Shown: positions 29,358-38,364, counted from the first letter of the stretch. The stretch is DNA of 64,000 nt from Achromobacter xylosoxidans (GCF_002192695.1 NZ_MTLG01000075.1:248001-312000), one strand, 5' to 3'. The notes: generated by a model not told the origin, from the sequence alone. A program made the numbers and translations.

Positions 29358-30368
29358 ATGGCGAATCGCACTCCCAGCGCCGCGCGCGCACCAGCGCAGG
29401 CCTCCCAGGAGGTACTGATCGACGCGTCCGGCCTTTCCCTGGTGATGCAAAAACTCGATGCCCAACTGCAGTTGGCCGCGGCCACCGATGCCAGCGTCTT
29501 CATCGTGGGGGAAAGCGGGACCGGCAAGGAAATCGTCGCGCGCGCCATCCATGACGCCAGCGCACGCCGCGAACAGCCCTTTGTCGCTGTCAACTGCGGC
29601 GCCATCAGCGGCAGCCTGGCGCATGCCGAATTGTTCGGCCACGAAAAAGGCAGCTTCACGGGCGCTGTCGCCCAGAGCGCCGGATATTTCGAATACGCCA
29701 GCGGCGGCACGCTATTCCTGGACGAAGTGACCGAGATGCCTGCGGACCTGCAGGTCAATTTCCTGCGCGTGCTGGAAGCCGGCACCTATCAGCGCGTGGG
29801 CGGCTCCGACCTGCTGCGCGCCAACGTCCGCATCATTTGCGCCAGCAACCGCGATCCCTTTGCCTCGGTCGCGCAAGGCCGCCTGCGCCAGGACTTCCTG
29901 CACCGCCTCCTGGTGATTCCCTTGCGCGTACCCCCGCTACGCGAGCGCGGCGACGACGCGCTGGTGCTGGCACACTGGTTTCTGGATACCTTGAACACCG
30001 CGAACGGCACGCAGAAGGCCTTCTCCGTACGCATGCTCGAAGCGATCTCTCTGCATGATTGGCCAGGCAATGTCCGCGAACTGCGCAACGCGGTGCAGCG
30101 CGCGTTCATACTGGCCGACGGCGAGCTCGACACCGAGTTGTTGCTGCGGCCGCGCGAGGCGCCGCAACCCACCATGTGCGACGGCGCGCTGACCTTGCCC
30201 ATCGGCATGTCGTTGGGCAAGGCGCAACGCGCTTTCATCCTGGCGACGCTGGCGCACCACGCCGGCGACAAGCGCATGGCGGCCGAGACGCTGGGTTTGA
30301 GTCTGAAGACGCTCTACAACCGTCTTGAAGACTACGAGAAGAACGGGCAGGACGAGGGCTGCGCCTGA
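29358..30368 (+). CDS. Sigma-54 activator without receiver domain
   Basis: The 336-residue protein has only about 30 residues before its AAA+ domain (about 30-265: [14 protein letters not shown] loop, [18 protein letters not shown]) and then a Fis-like helix-turn-helix end ([20 protein letters not shown]). Without a receiver or sensor it should be controlled by abundance or by a partner protein, as for PspF or HrpR/HrpS. It is closely similar to the AAA+ core of the divergent activator at 27796-29172, including the unusual GSFTGA, which suggests a local duplication or a hetero-oligomer. The rpoN paralogue follows 175 bases downstream on the same strand. Confidence 0.92.
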   Translation: MANRTPSAARAPAQASQEVLIDASGLSLVMQKLDAQLQLAAATDASVFIVGESGTGKEIVARAIHDASARREQPFVAVNCGAISGSLAHAELFGHEKGSFTGAVAQSAGYFEYASGGTLFLDEVTEMPADLQVNFLRVLEAGTYQRVGGSDLLRANVRIICASNRDPFASVAQGRLRQDFLHRLLVIPLRVPPLRERGDDALVLAHWFLDTLNTANGTQKAFSVRMLEAISLHDWPGNVRELRNAVQRAFILADGELDTELLLRPREAPQPTMCDGALTLPIGMSLGKAQRAFILATLAHHAGDKRMAAETLGLSLKTLYNRLEDYEKNGQDEGCA

Positions 30369-30478
30369 ACGCCCAGGCCGCATCGGCCACGGCGCGCGAG
30401 GAGCATTTCTTACCACTCCCTTGTAAGACTGGCGCAGCGTTGCGCGCGCAGTCGCCCCGCGTCGCCCGCCGCGGCGGC

Positions 30479-30494
30479 TGGCACGGTCTTTGCT
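30479..30494 (+). promoter_or_regulatory. Perfect sigma-54 promoter in front of the rpoN paralogue
   Basis: TGGCACGGTCTTTGCT matches TGGCACG-N4-TTGCW at every fixed base. Predicted start about 30505, about 39 bases before the TTG start codon with its CAGGAG site. An inverted repeat CTTAC-N9-GTAAG at 30409-30427, about 60 bases upstream, is a possible activator site. Together they suggest that the sigma factor drives its own gene. Confidence 0.85.
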
Positions 30495-30543
30495 TCAGTA
30501 CAAGGATGGATTGCCGCCGGCAGCCCGTGTCCAGGAGACTCGA

Positions 30544-31980
30544 TTGGTCTACCCCACGCAAGAATTGCGCCTGCGCCAGCAGATGGCGCTGGCGCCTCGC
30601 CTGCAGCAATCCGTCAAGCTGCTGCAGATGACCGCGCTGGAATTCACCACCGCAGTGGAGCAGGCCTTGGCCAGCAATCCATTCCTGGAGGATCCCGACG
30701 AGCAGGAAAGCGAGCTGCCGCCGGCCGCGGAGGGCTTTCCTGCCGCTGACCCGCCCCAGCCCGAGCCGCTGGAGCCTGCCCCGCAGGACGACCTGCCGCC
30801 GCCTGACGCTCCCGCCTATTCCGGCGACTACCCCACGCGCGCCCAGGGCGACGGGCCGGACCGGGACCAGGGACTATGGGTCAGCGCGCCCGTGTCGATG
30901 AGCCAGCGCTTGTCGCAGGAGCTGGGCAACTATCAATTGCAGGCGCGCGACCGCCTGCTTGCCGAGTACATCATCGACGCGCTGGACGACGACGGCTATC
31001 TGCGCGCGCCCCTGTCCAGCCTATGGGAAGACGCGCCGCGCGGCGCCGAACCCGTCCCGGATGAATGCGAATGGATGACTGCGTTGCGCCTGGTCCAGCA
31101 ATTGGACGCTGCGGGCCTGGCCGCGCGCGACCTGGCCGAATGCCTGACGCTGCAGCTGGCGGCGGCAACCGGCATCAGCGACGAACTGCGCGCGCTCGCC
31201 CTGCGCATCGTGCGGGAACAGCTCGACCGGCTGGCGCGCAACGATTGCGCCGGCCTGCGCCAGCAGCTGGGCTGCTCCGAGGACGCCCTGCGCGAGGCCT
31301 GCGCGCTGATCCGCGGCCTGGATCCGAAGCCCGGCGGCCGCTATAGCGCCGAAGCGCCCGTCTACGTCGTGCCCGACGTATTCGTGGATAAATGGCAATC
31401 GCGCTGGCGCGTGCTGCCCAACCGCAACGCCATGCCCCAGGCGCGGCTGCACCAGACCTATGCCGAACTGTTCCGGCGCGCCCGCCTGGACGACCGCAGC
31501 CCCATGGCCCAGGAGCTGCAGGAGGCCCGCTGGCTGGTGCGCAATGTCGAACAGCGCTACGTCACCATCCAGCGCGTGGCCGAAGCCATCGTCAAGCGCC
31601 AGCAGACCTTCTTCGAATATGGCGACGTGGCCTTGCGGCCGCTGATGCTGCGCGAGGTGGCCGACGACCTGGACTTGCATGAGTCCACGGTGTCGCGCGC
31701 CACTGTCGGCAAATACATGGTGACCCCGCGCGGCGTGTTCGAGTTCCGCCACTTCTTTTCGCGCGAGCTGGCCACCGACACCGGAGGCTCCTGCTCGGCC
31801 ACGGCGGTGCGCGCGCTGATCAAGGAAATGGTCGAGGCCGAGGACCCCGCGATGCCGCTGTCAGACGTGGCCTTGACCCAGCAACTGGCGGCCAACGGGA
31901 TATTGCTGGCGCGGCGCACGGTGTCGAAGTATCGGGGGCAATTGCGCATGCCGCCCGCTGAATTGCGCCGCCGCCATTAA
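30544..31980 (+). CDS. rpoN: RNA polymerase sigma-54 factor (RpoN paralogue)
   Basis: The 478-residue sigma factor has the Gln/Leu-rich activator-interaction region at its N-terminus (LRLRQQMALAPRLQQSVKLLQM), an acidic/proline linker (about 55-105), the core-binding domain (about 110-290), a helix-turn-helix (about 345-380, LHESTVSRATVGKYM) and the RpoN box ARRTVSKYR near the end. The start is TTG at 30544, with CAGGAG 6 bases upstream; the longer frame from 30490 overlaps the promoter. Its position beside two activators, not in the usual lptB-hpf-ptsN context, suggests a second, specialised RpoN; copy number cannot be seen from this window. Confidence 0.94.
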   Translation: MVYPTQELRLRQQMALAPRLQQSVKLLQMTALEFTTAVEQALASNPFLEDPDEQESELPPAAEGFPAADPPQPEPLEPAPQDDLPPPDAPAYSGDYPTRAQGDGPDRDQGLWVSAPVSMSQRLSQELGNYQLQARDRLLAEYIIDALDDDGYLRAPLSSLWEDAPRGAEPVPDECEWMTALRLVQQLDAAGLAARDLAECLTLQLAAATGISDELRALALRIVREQLDRLARNDCAGLRQQLGCSEDALREACALIRGLDPKPGGRYSAEAPVYVVPDVFVDKWQSRWRVLPNRNAMPQARLHQTYAELFRRARLDDRSPMAQELQEARWLVRNVEQRYVTIQRVAEAIVKRQQTFFEYGDVALRPLMLREVADDLDLHESTVSRATVGKYMVTPRGVFEFRHFFSRELATDTGGSCSATAVRALIKEMVEAEDPAMPLSDVALTQQLAANGILLARRTVSKYRGQLRMPPAELRRRH

Positions 31981-32012
31981 GCGGCTTGGCGCCACGCCTG
32001 CCTTGGCGCGGA

Positions 32013-35000
32013 CTAGCGCCGGAGGCCCTGGCCCGCCCTGCCCTGCGCGCCGTCCAGCATGCCCTGCACGCGCTCGGACAGCTTGTCCAGCTGAAAGGGT
32101 TTGACGATCAGTTCCAGCCCCTGTTCCAGGAAGCCCTGGCCGCGCGCCGCGCTTTCCGCGTATCCCGTCATCAGCAATACGGGCAGTCCGGGGCGCGCCA
32201 CGCGGGCGGCGTCGGCCAGTTGCCTGCCGTTGAGTCCCGGCAGCCCGACATCGGTGACCAGAAGATCGATTCCACGCATGGACTGCAACAGTTCCAACCC
32301 GGCCTCGCCATCCGCCGCGGTCAGCACCTCCAGGCCTAGCTCTCCCAGGCATTCGCGCACCATCTCGCGCACGTTCGCATCGTCCTCCACCACCAGCACG
32401 ACTTCCTTGCGCGCCTCTCCGGATGCGGCCGCCACCGCCCGCTCGCCGTTCTGCACGCTTTCGGGCGCGCCATCGTGGCGCGGCAGGAACAGCCTGACCG
32501 TGGTGCCTACGTCCACCGCGCTCTCCAGGCTGGCCGCGCCGCCCGCCTGCTTGGCGAAGCCGTAGATCATGGAAAGGCCCAGGCCGGTGCCCTGGCCCAT
32601 GGGCTTGGTGGTGAAGAACGGATCGAAGGCGTGCGCCAGCACGTCCGGCGCCATGCCGCAGCCTTCGTCCGTGACCGACACTTCCACGAAGCGTCCGGCA
32701 TGGTCCCCGGCGCTCTGCAACAGCAACGGATCGCCCGGCTCCACGTTGCGCGCGGCAACGGTCAGCGCGCCGCCTTTCGGCATGGCGTCGCAGGCATTGA
32801 TCACCAGATTCAACATGGCGTTCTCGAACTGGTTCTTGTCGCAACAGACCGTCCACAGTTCCGGCTTCAAATCCAGCCGCAGGGCCACCCGTTCGCCGGT
32901 GTAGCGGTGGAACAGCGCCACCATGGACTGCAGCGCGGAGGCCGCGCAGAACGGCTTGGGATCGATGGGCTGGCGGCGCGAAAACGTCAGGAGCCGTTGC
33001 GTCAGGTGCGCCGCGCGGTTGGCGGAATCCATGGCGACGTCGACGAAGCGCAGCGCCTGTTCCGGCGCGCCCGCCGTGACCTTGCGCTGCACCAGGTACA
33101 GCGCGCCCGAGATGCCCTGCAGCATATTGTTGAAATCGTGGGCGATGCCGCCCGTCAGGCGCCCCACCGCCTCCATCTTCTGCGACTGGCGCAAGGCGTT
33201 CTCGGTGTCGCGCAGCACCTCGGCCTGCAGCTTCAGGTCGGTGTCGTCCCGGCCGGTCATGTACAGGCTGTCCTGGGTCCAGGACATGCTCCAGGTTATC
33301 CAGCAGTAGCCGCCGTCGCGCTTGAGCAGACGGTTTTCAAGATGCCTTGCGGCGGGGCGCGGCCCCATGTCGCCAGAGACCCAGCTCCAGGCCGCCAGCG
33401 TTGCCGCCAGATCGTCCGGATGAATCAGCTGGCACAGGTCCATCGACATGAACTGCTCGGGAGTCCAGCCCAGGATGGGACGTACCGCGGGGTTGACGCT
33501 GACAAAGCGTCCTTGCCGGTCAACCGCTGCGAGCAGCTCCGGGGACAGGCGCCAGATCCGGTCCCGCTCCGCGATCGCATCCTCGACACGCTGCTCCAGC
33601 ATGCGCGCGTACTGCGACCGCTCGACCGCGCCGCACATGCGTTCGGCAACTTCCTCGATGAAAGCGATGTCGCTGGCCTTGAGCTTGCTGCCGGAGGATG
33701 GGCATGCCAGCAAGGCGCCGTCGTGCCGGCCCCAGCGCCGCAGCGGCACGACGATGGCCCAGGGACGGATATCGCCACTGGTGGCTCCAAGCAACGGCGC
33801 CAGATAGGCCGTGCGTCCCTGGCGCAGCGCCGCATGGTAATCATCGCCCAATGCGTCGAGCGCATGCGGCGGCTGGCCCAGGCTTGCGGTTCCGGGCGGC
33901 CATGCCGAGGAGATTGCAGGCGCCTGGCTTTCTGCATTCGCGTCCAGCACCGCCGCCTGACCCAGGGCCAGATGCTGGCAGAGGCCCTCACAGGCGACCC
34001 GCTCGATGTCCTCCGGGCGGTGCAGCTCACGCATGCGGTCGCCCAGCGTGCCCAGGTAATTCTTGCGGTGCTGCCCTTCCCATAACTCGGCTTCGGCGGC
34101 TTTGCGTGCCGTCACGTCCAGGAACAGCGCCATCATCCTGTCGGCCCCGTCCTTGCGCGCGCGGGCCTCGTACCAGGCCTCCTGGGGCGCGGGCACCATG
34201 AACTCGAACTGGGCCGGCTCGCCGGTCTCGATCACCTGGGCGAACGTATCCATGATCTGGCCAGGCACGCCGGGGATCATCTCGCGCAGCGTATGGCCCA
34301 AGGTATCGCCTTCCTTCATGCCGGTCTGGCGTTCGAAGGCGGGGTTCACCTCCAGAAAGCGGAAATCGACGATGCGGCCGCTGTCGTCGCGCAATGCCTC
34401 GCTGAGGAAAAAAGCTTCCTGCATGCCGGCGAACATGGTGCGCCAGCGTTCGCCGCTCTGGCGCAGCGCCAACTCCGTCAGATGGCGCTCTATTGCCAGG
34501 GCGGCGCTGCGCGTGACCAGCGCGATCGCGTCGATATCGTGGGCCGACGGCGAACGCACCATGGCGTAATAATTGGAGAACACGCCCAGCAGGCGGCCGT
34601 CGGGCGCCTTGATCGGCGTGGACCAGCAAGCCCGCAGGCCGTGCGACAAGGCCAGGTCGCGCCAGCGCGCCCAACCCGGATTCAAGGCGATGTCTTCCAC
34701 GTAGACCGGACTGCCGGTGTAGGCCGCCTCGCCCCAGGACGCGCTGCCGGGGCCGATGGCGGCCTTATGCACCGCGGTGTTGTAAGCCATGGGCAGGCTG
34801 GGCGCGGCGCCATGCAGCAGGAAACCGCCGGATTCGTCCACCAGCGCGATGGAAGTGCGCAGTTCCACGCTGGACTGCACCTCGATGGCATGCAGCACGT
34901 GCTCCAGCACTTCGGCCAGCGGCATGCCGGCGGCTATGCGCTGCAACATGATGCGCTCGTCTTCCAGGCGGGCAAGCGTGTCCGTCCAGGGTAGCGCCAC

Positions 35001-35021
35001 TCGATCCCGCTTGGTCAGCAT
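32013..35021 (-). CDS. Hybrid sensor histidine kinase, GAF-PAS-GAF-PAS-HisKA-HATPase-REC
   Basis: The 1002-residue protein has no membrane segment, so it should sense a cytosolic cue. Order by residue: GAF (about 30-185), PAS (190-315), GAF-like (325-500), PAS (505-625), HisKA with His628 in GGIAHDFNNML, HATPase (about 740-870; N box LVINACDAMP, GTGLGLSMIYGF), and a C-terminal receiver with Asp924 in LLVTDVGLPG. AAGGGGG precedes the ATG. It converges on the rpoN paralogue (32 bases between stops), and no separate partner regulator is adjacent except the nearby NtrC-type protein. A link to that regulator is an inference from position only. Confidence 0.92.
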   Translation of the reverse strand: MLTKRDRVALPWTDTLARLEDERIMLQRIAAGMPLAEVLEHVLHAIEVQSSVELRTSIALVDESGGFLLHGAAPSLPMAYNTAVHKAAIGPGSASWGEAAYTGSPVYVEDIALNPGWARWRDLALSHGLRACWSTPIKAPDGRLLGVFSNYYAMVRSPSAHDIDAIALVTRSAALAIERHLTELALRQSGERWRTMFAGMQEAFFLSEALRDDSGRIVDFRFLEVNPAFERQTGMKEGDTLGHTLREMIPGVPGQIMDTFAQVIETGEPAQFEFMVPAPQEAWYEARARKDGADRMMALFLDVTARKAAEAELWEGQHRKNYLGTLGDRMRELHRPEDIERVACEGLCQHLALGQAAVLDANAESQAPAISSAWPPGTASLGQPPHALDALGDDYHAALRQGRTAYLAPLLGATSGDIRPWAIVVPLRRWGRHDGALLACPSSGSKLKASDIAFIEEVAERMCGAVERSQYARMLEQRVEDAIAERDRIWRLSPELLAAVDRQGRFVSVNPAVRPILGWTPEQFMSMDLCQLIHPDDLAATLAAWSWVSGDMGPRPAARHLENRLLKRDGGYCWITWSMSWTQDSLYMTGRDDTDLKLQAEVLRDTENALRQSQKMEAVGRLTGGIAHDFNNMLQGISGALYLVQRKVTAGAPEQALRFVDVAMDSANRAAHLTQRLLTFSRRQPIDPKPFCAASALQSMVALFHRYTGERVALRLDLKPELWTVCCDKNQFENAMLNLVINACDAMPKGGALTVAARNVEPGDPLLLQSAGDHAGRFVEVSVTDEGCGMAPDVLAHAFDPFFTTKPMGQGTGLGLSMIYGFAKQAGGAASLESAVDVGTTVRLFLPRHDGAPESVQNGERAVAAASGEARKEVVLVVEDDANVREMVRECLGELGLEVLTAADGEAGLELLQSMRGIDLLVTDVGLPGLNGRQLADAARVARPGLPVLLMTGYAESAARGQGFLEQGLELIVKPFQLDKLSERVQGMLDGAQGRAGQGLRR

Positions 35022-35119
35022 GTCGGCCCCCTTGCCCCTAGACTGTATTGCGGCAAGGGCTGCGCAGCCGAAACGCTAGGTAACCCGACGCTACGGTTCC
35101 CGCGCGGGAAGCGGACGGA

Positions 35120-35830
35120 TCAACCGTCCGTCTTCAGCGGCTCGCGTTCCAGCCGCAGCGCCTGCAAGGCTTCGGGCTTGTCGACCAGCACGCATTGTTT
35201 ACCGGTGCGGGTGCAATGGTCCTTGACGCGCCAGTAAGCGCCGTGGCTGACGCAGCCGGTCTGGCAGATCACCAGGTCCGCGGCCACCAGGCTGGCTTCC
35301 AGCGTGTCGCCATCGGCATCCGCGCCGCCGTCATGGCCGAGATAGCGTCCGCCCGCCAGTTCGACCATCTTGCGCGTCAGCGCCAGGGCCACGGCGTCCT
35401 CGCCCACGCACAGCACCGCTTTCTGGCGCAGCATGACCGCGGATGGCGCGGGACGCCAGGCCGGCGGCTCCGCCAGCGTCTCCAGTTCGCGCGCCGCGGC
35501 CCCGGCCCGCCCTTGCCAGGCCAGGCGCTCGCGCATGAGCGTCTGCACGCGCTCCATCAGCTGGGCAACGCTGCGCGCCAAGGCCACGCGCCTGGGCAGG
35601 CCGGGAATGGAAGTCTCCAGCGCCTTGCGGTCTTCGCGCGCCCAGGCCAGCGCGGTGTCGCGCAGGATGACGGCCGCGCGCAGCCGCATGGCCTCGCTCT
35701 CCAGATACAGGATGCGCGCCGCCTGGGCGGCCAGCAGCCGGCTGCAATGCGCTTGCGCCTGCCCGTAGGCGGCGAGCAGCGCGGCATGCTCGCGCTGCAG
35801 GTTGTGGCTGTCGGGGGAGAGAGGATTCAT
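35120..35830 (-). CDS. DUF2325 domain protein
   Basis: The 236-residue protein has an N-terminal alpha-helical, coiled-coil-like half (about 10-130) and a C-terminal DUF2325 domain (about 138-230: VLCVGEDAVALALTRKMVEL, GGRYLGHDGG, ADLVICQTGCVSHGAY). DUF2325 proteins are cytosolic and of unknown function; the conserved Cys and His residues suggest metal or redox binding. GAGGG precedes the ATG. A Fur-like box lies about 53-71 bases upstream, so iron control is possible. Confidence 0.85.
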   Translation of the reverse strand: MNPLSPDSHNLQREHAALLAAYGQAQAHCSRLLAAQAARILYLESEAMRLRAAVILRDTALAWAREDRKALETSIPGLPRRVALARSVAQLMERVQTLMRERLAWQGRAGAAARELETLAEPPAWRPAPSAVMLRQKAVLCVGEDAVALALTRKMVELAGGRYLGHDGGADADGDTLEASLVAADLVICQTGCVSHGAYWRVKDHCTRTGKQCVLVDKPEALQALRLEREPLKTDG

Positions 35831-35882
35831 CGCGGCCCTCGGATCTGGATGGGGATTGCGCTCACCGAGCGTGCCGCAGATT

Positions 35883-35901
35883 ATAAATGAGAATTACTAT
35901 C
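35883..35901 (-). promoter_or_regulatory. Fur-like box upstream of DUF2325 gene
   Basis: ATAAATGAGAATTACTATC matches 13 of 19 bases of the classical Fur box GATAATGATAATCATTATC, in an AT-rich patch within otherwise GC-rich DNA. It overlaps a small hairpin (ACTATCT-TTT-AGATAGT at 35896-35912). It is positioned to control the DUF2325 gene on the minus strand. Confidence 0.55.
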
Positions 35902-35916
35902 TTTTAGATAGTGGAT

Positions 35917-37248
35917 CTACGAGGCGCTGCCTCCCATGGCCGCGGACGCCGGCGCGCGGCCGGTGCGCCGGTACAGGCTTGCGCTGATGGCCAGCGCCAA
36001 GGCCAGCAGCCCACCCGCCATCGCGGCCACGCCGGGCCACTGGCCCGTGCTCCAGAAATGCCCACCCAAGGAGCCGAGCACGCTGGACCCGATGTAGTAC
36101 ACCAGCAGATAGAGCGAGGCCGCCAGCGCCTTGTAGCCGCGTGCCATCTGCCCGACCCAGCCGCTGGCGACCGTGTGCGCCGCGAAAAAGCCGAAGGTGA
36201 ACACGACGATCCCAGCAATCAGCAGCGGCAGCCAGTTGGACAGCGTCAGCAGCAGGCCCGTCAGCGCCAGTCCGGTGGCGGCCGACAGCATCGCGCCGCG
36301 TCCGTGACGGTCGGCCAGGCGGCCGAACCAGGTCGACGCAAAAATTCCGACCAGATAGACCACGAAGATGAAGCCGATGAATGTCTGGCTCAGCGAGAAC
36401 GGCGGCAGCAGCAGACGAAAGCCCACGTAGTTGTAGACCGTGACGAAGGCGCCCATCAACAGCCCGCCCAGCGCGAACAGCCCGCACAAGGGCCCGTTCT
36501 TCAGATGCGAGGCGGCGCCCGCGCGCACATCCCCCCAGACCCCGGCCCAGCCCCTGCCCCGCTGCGGCGCGTAGCGGCGCGATGCGGGCAACAGCCAGAC
36601 GAACAGCGCCGCCGCCACGATTCCCAACAGGCCCAGCGTGCCCAGCGCGGCGCGCCAGCCGTAGTGATCCGACACCAGCCCCGTGATGACCCGGCCCGAC
36701 AAGCCGCCGAAAGCGCTGCCGCCGATGTACAGGCCCATGGCGAAGCCCAGGGTGCCAGGCTCGACCTCTTCGGCCAGATAGGCCATGGCCAGCGCGGGCA
36801 CCCCGCCCATGGCCAGGCCCTGCAGCGCGCGCAGCGCCAGCAGGCTGTGCCAGTCCGGCGCCGCCGCGGCGACGGTGCCCAGCACGGCGGACGCGAACAG
36901 CGACAGCGCCATGGCGCGCTTGCGCGGCACGGCTTGCGAAAACAGGCCCACGAAAAAGATGGCTGCCGCCAGAAAGGCGGTGCATAGCGACAACACCAGG
37001 CTGCTTTGGGTGGGCGACACGCCGAATCCATGGGTGAATAGCGGCATCAGCGGCTGCACGCAGTACAGCAGCGAAAACGTGGAAAAACCGGCCGCGAACA
37101 GGGCCCATTGGGCGCGCCGCAATCCGGGGGTGCCGCGGGCAAGGTGATCGGTTGGGGTAGCGACAGGCTCCGCCGGCGCGGACGCGGCGGTTGAAGAGGC
37201 GGGACAGGCGGAGGGGGCAGACATCGGGTTCTCGAAAGCAGCGGGCAT
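35917..37248 (-). CDS. MFS transporter (YnfM-like)
   Basis: This major facilitator protein of about 443 residues has twelve predicted membrane segments after a hydrophilic, Ala/Pro-rich N-terminus of about 45 residues. The loop between segments 2 and 3 carries GLFSQAVPRKRAM, and the partner loop in the second half carries FGRLADRHGRG. It is closest in style to the YnfM/arabinose-efflux-like drug exporters. The start is uncertain: ATG 37248 (GAGGAC upstream) or ATG 37224. It is divergent from a LysR regulator, an arrangement typical of ynfL-ynfM pairs, so expression is probably LysR-controlled through the palindrome at 37282-37300. Confidence 0.85.
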   Translation of the reverse strand: MPAAFENPMSAPSACPASSTAASAPAEPVATPTDHLARGTPGLRRAQWALFAAGFSTFSLLYCVQPLMPLFTHGFGVSPTQSSLVLSLCTAFLAAAIFFVGLFSQAVPRKRAMALSLFASAVLGTVAAAAPDWHSLLALRALQGLAMGGVPALAMAYLAEEVEPGTLGFAMGLYIGGSAFGGLSGRVITGLVSDHYGWRAALGTLGLLGIVAAALFVWLLPASRRYAPQRGRGWAGVWGDVRAGAASHLKNGPLCGLFALGGLLMGAFVTVYNYVGFRLLLPPFSLSQTFIGFIFVVYLVGIFASTWFGRLADRHGRGAMLSAATGLALTGLLLTLSNWLPLLIAGIVVFTFGFFAAHTVASGWVGQMARGYKALAASLYLLVYYIGSSVLGSLGGHFWSTGQWPGVAAMAGGLLALALAISASLYRRTGRAPASAAMGGSAS

Positions 37249-37281
37249 GCAGCCCACGTCCTCAAGGTAGACTTTTCCCCT

Positions 37282-37300
37282 TCATATGTCCAATATATGA
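37282..37300. promoter_or_regulatory. LysR-type operator between MFS and LysR genes
   Basis: TCATATGTCCAATATATGA is an inverted repeat (TCATAT-N7-ATATGA) containing the T-N11-A signature of LysR sites. It lies 28 bases before the LysR ATG and 34-58 bases before the possible starts of the transporter. Confidence 0.65.
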
Positions 37301-37327
37301 AACCCAACCCCACCATATTTAATAACG

Positions 37328-38218
37328 ATGGAACTGCGCCACCTGCGTTATTTCACCGCGGTCGCGGAAGAGCTGCACTTCACACGCGCCGCCGCCAGGC
37401 TGGGCATCGGCCAGCCGCCGCTCAGCCAGCAGATCCAGCAGCTGGAACGCGAGATCGGCACGCCGCTGTTCCTGCGCCTGCCCCGGGGCATTGCGCTGAC
37501 CGAGGCCGGTGCCCAGTTCCTGGAAGACGCGCGCGCCATCCTCGCCAGCGCCGACCGCGCCATCGACACGGCCCGCCGGCTGGGGCGCGGGGAACGCGGG
37601 GCGATCACCGTGGGATTCACGGCTTCCGCGGTGTTCCACCCTTACCTGCCGCGGGCCATCCGCGCGTACCGAGACCGCTACCCCGATGTGCGGGTCACGC
37701 TCACGGAAAGCAACACCGTCACCCTCCTGCGCGGCCTGCGCGCAGGCGAAGTCGACGTCGCCTTCGTGCGCCCGCCTTACGTACTGGACCCGGAGTTCGA
37801 GTCCGAGCGCGTGCTGGATGAACCCATGCTGGTGGCGTTGCCCCCCGACCATGCGCTGAGCCACAAGCACAGCGTGCCCATCGCGGCGCTGGCGGACGAG
37901 GACTTCGTGCTGTATCCGCGCCCCATCGGCGCCGGCCTGTACGACGCCATCATGTCGGCCTGCCAGCGTGCGGGCTTCGTGCCGCGCGTCATCCAGGAAG
38001 CGCCGCAGATGGCGTCCATCGTCAGCCTGGTCGCGGCCGGGGTCGGCATTTCCGTCGTGCCAGCGGCGATGCGGCACATGGGCGCGCAAGGCATCGAGTA
38101 TCGGCCCATCAAGGGCGACGCGCCGCATGCCTTGCTGGACATGGCCTACCGCCGCCACGACCGCTCGACCGCGGCGGGCAACGCGGTGGACATGCTGCGC
38201 GCGCTGGCCCATCCCTAG
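37328..38218 (+). CDS. LysR-family transcriptional regulator
   Basis: The 296-residue regulator has an N-terminal winged helix (about 1-60: MELRHLRYFTAVAEELHFTRAAARL, QPPLSQQIQQLE), the usual linker helix and an effector-binding domain (about 90-290). ITVGFTASAVFHPYLPRAIR begins the co-inducer domain. It belongs to the branch that pairs with MFS exporters of the YnfM type, and it is divergent from such a gene. The inducer is unknown. Confidence 0.92.
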   Translation: MELRHLRYFTAVAEELHFTRAAARLGIGQPPLSQQIQQLEREIGTPLFLRLPRGIALTEAGAQFLEDARAILASADRAIDTARRLGRGERGAITVGFTASAVFHPYLPRAIRAYRDRYPDVRVTLTESNTVTLLRGLRAGEVDVAFVRPPYVLDPEFESERVLDEPMLVALPPDHALSHKHSVPIAALADEDFVLYPRPIGAGLYDAIMSACQRAGFVPRVIQEAPQMASIVSLVAAGVGISVVPAAMRHMGAQGIEYRPIKGDAPHALLDMAYRRHDRSTAAGNAVDMLRALAHP

Positions 38219-38364
38219 GCGGCGCCCGCGGTATCGCCCTGTCGCGTTTGTCATTTTCTGTAAAACCAGTGTCGGGGCCACAATGTAAATTTGGCGCGCG
38301 CGGCGGTCCGTCCCGGCCCATGGACACGGCGCCGCGCGAGTCCAACCTGTCTAAAGGTGAAATA

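Noticed and set aside
38248-38364. Longer N-terminus for the DUF4139 protein from 38248
   Set aside because: It would bury the signal peptide about 40 residues inside; the GTG at 38365 has a ribosome site and places the signal at the start.
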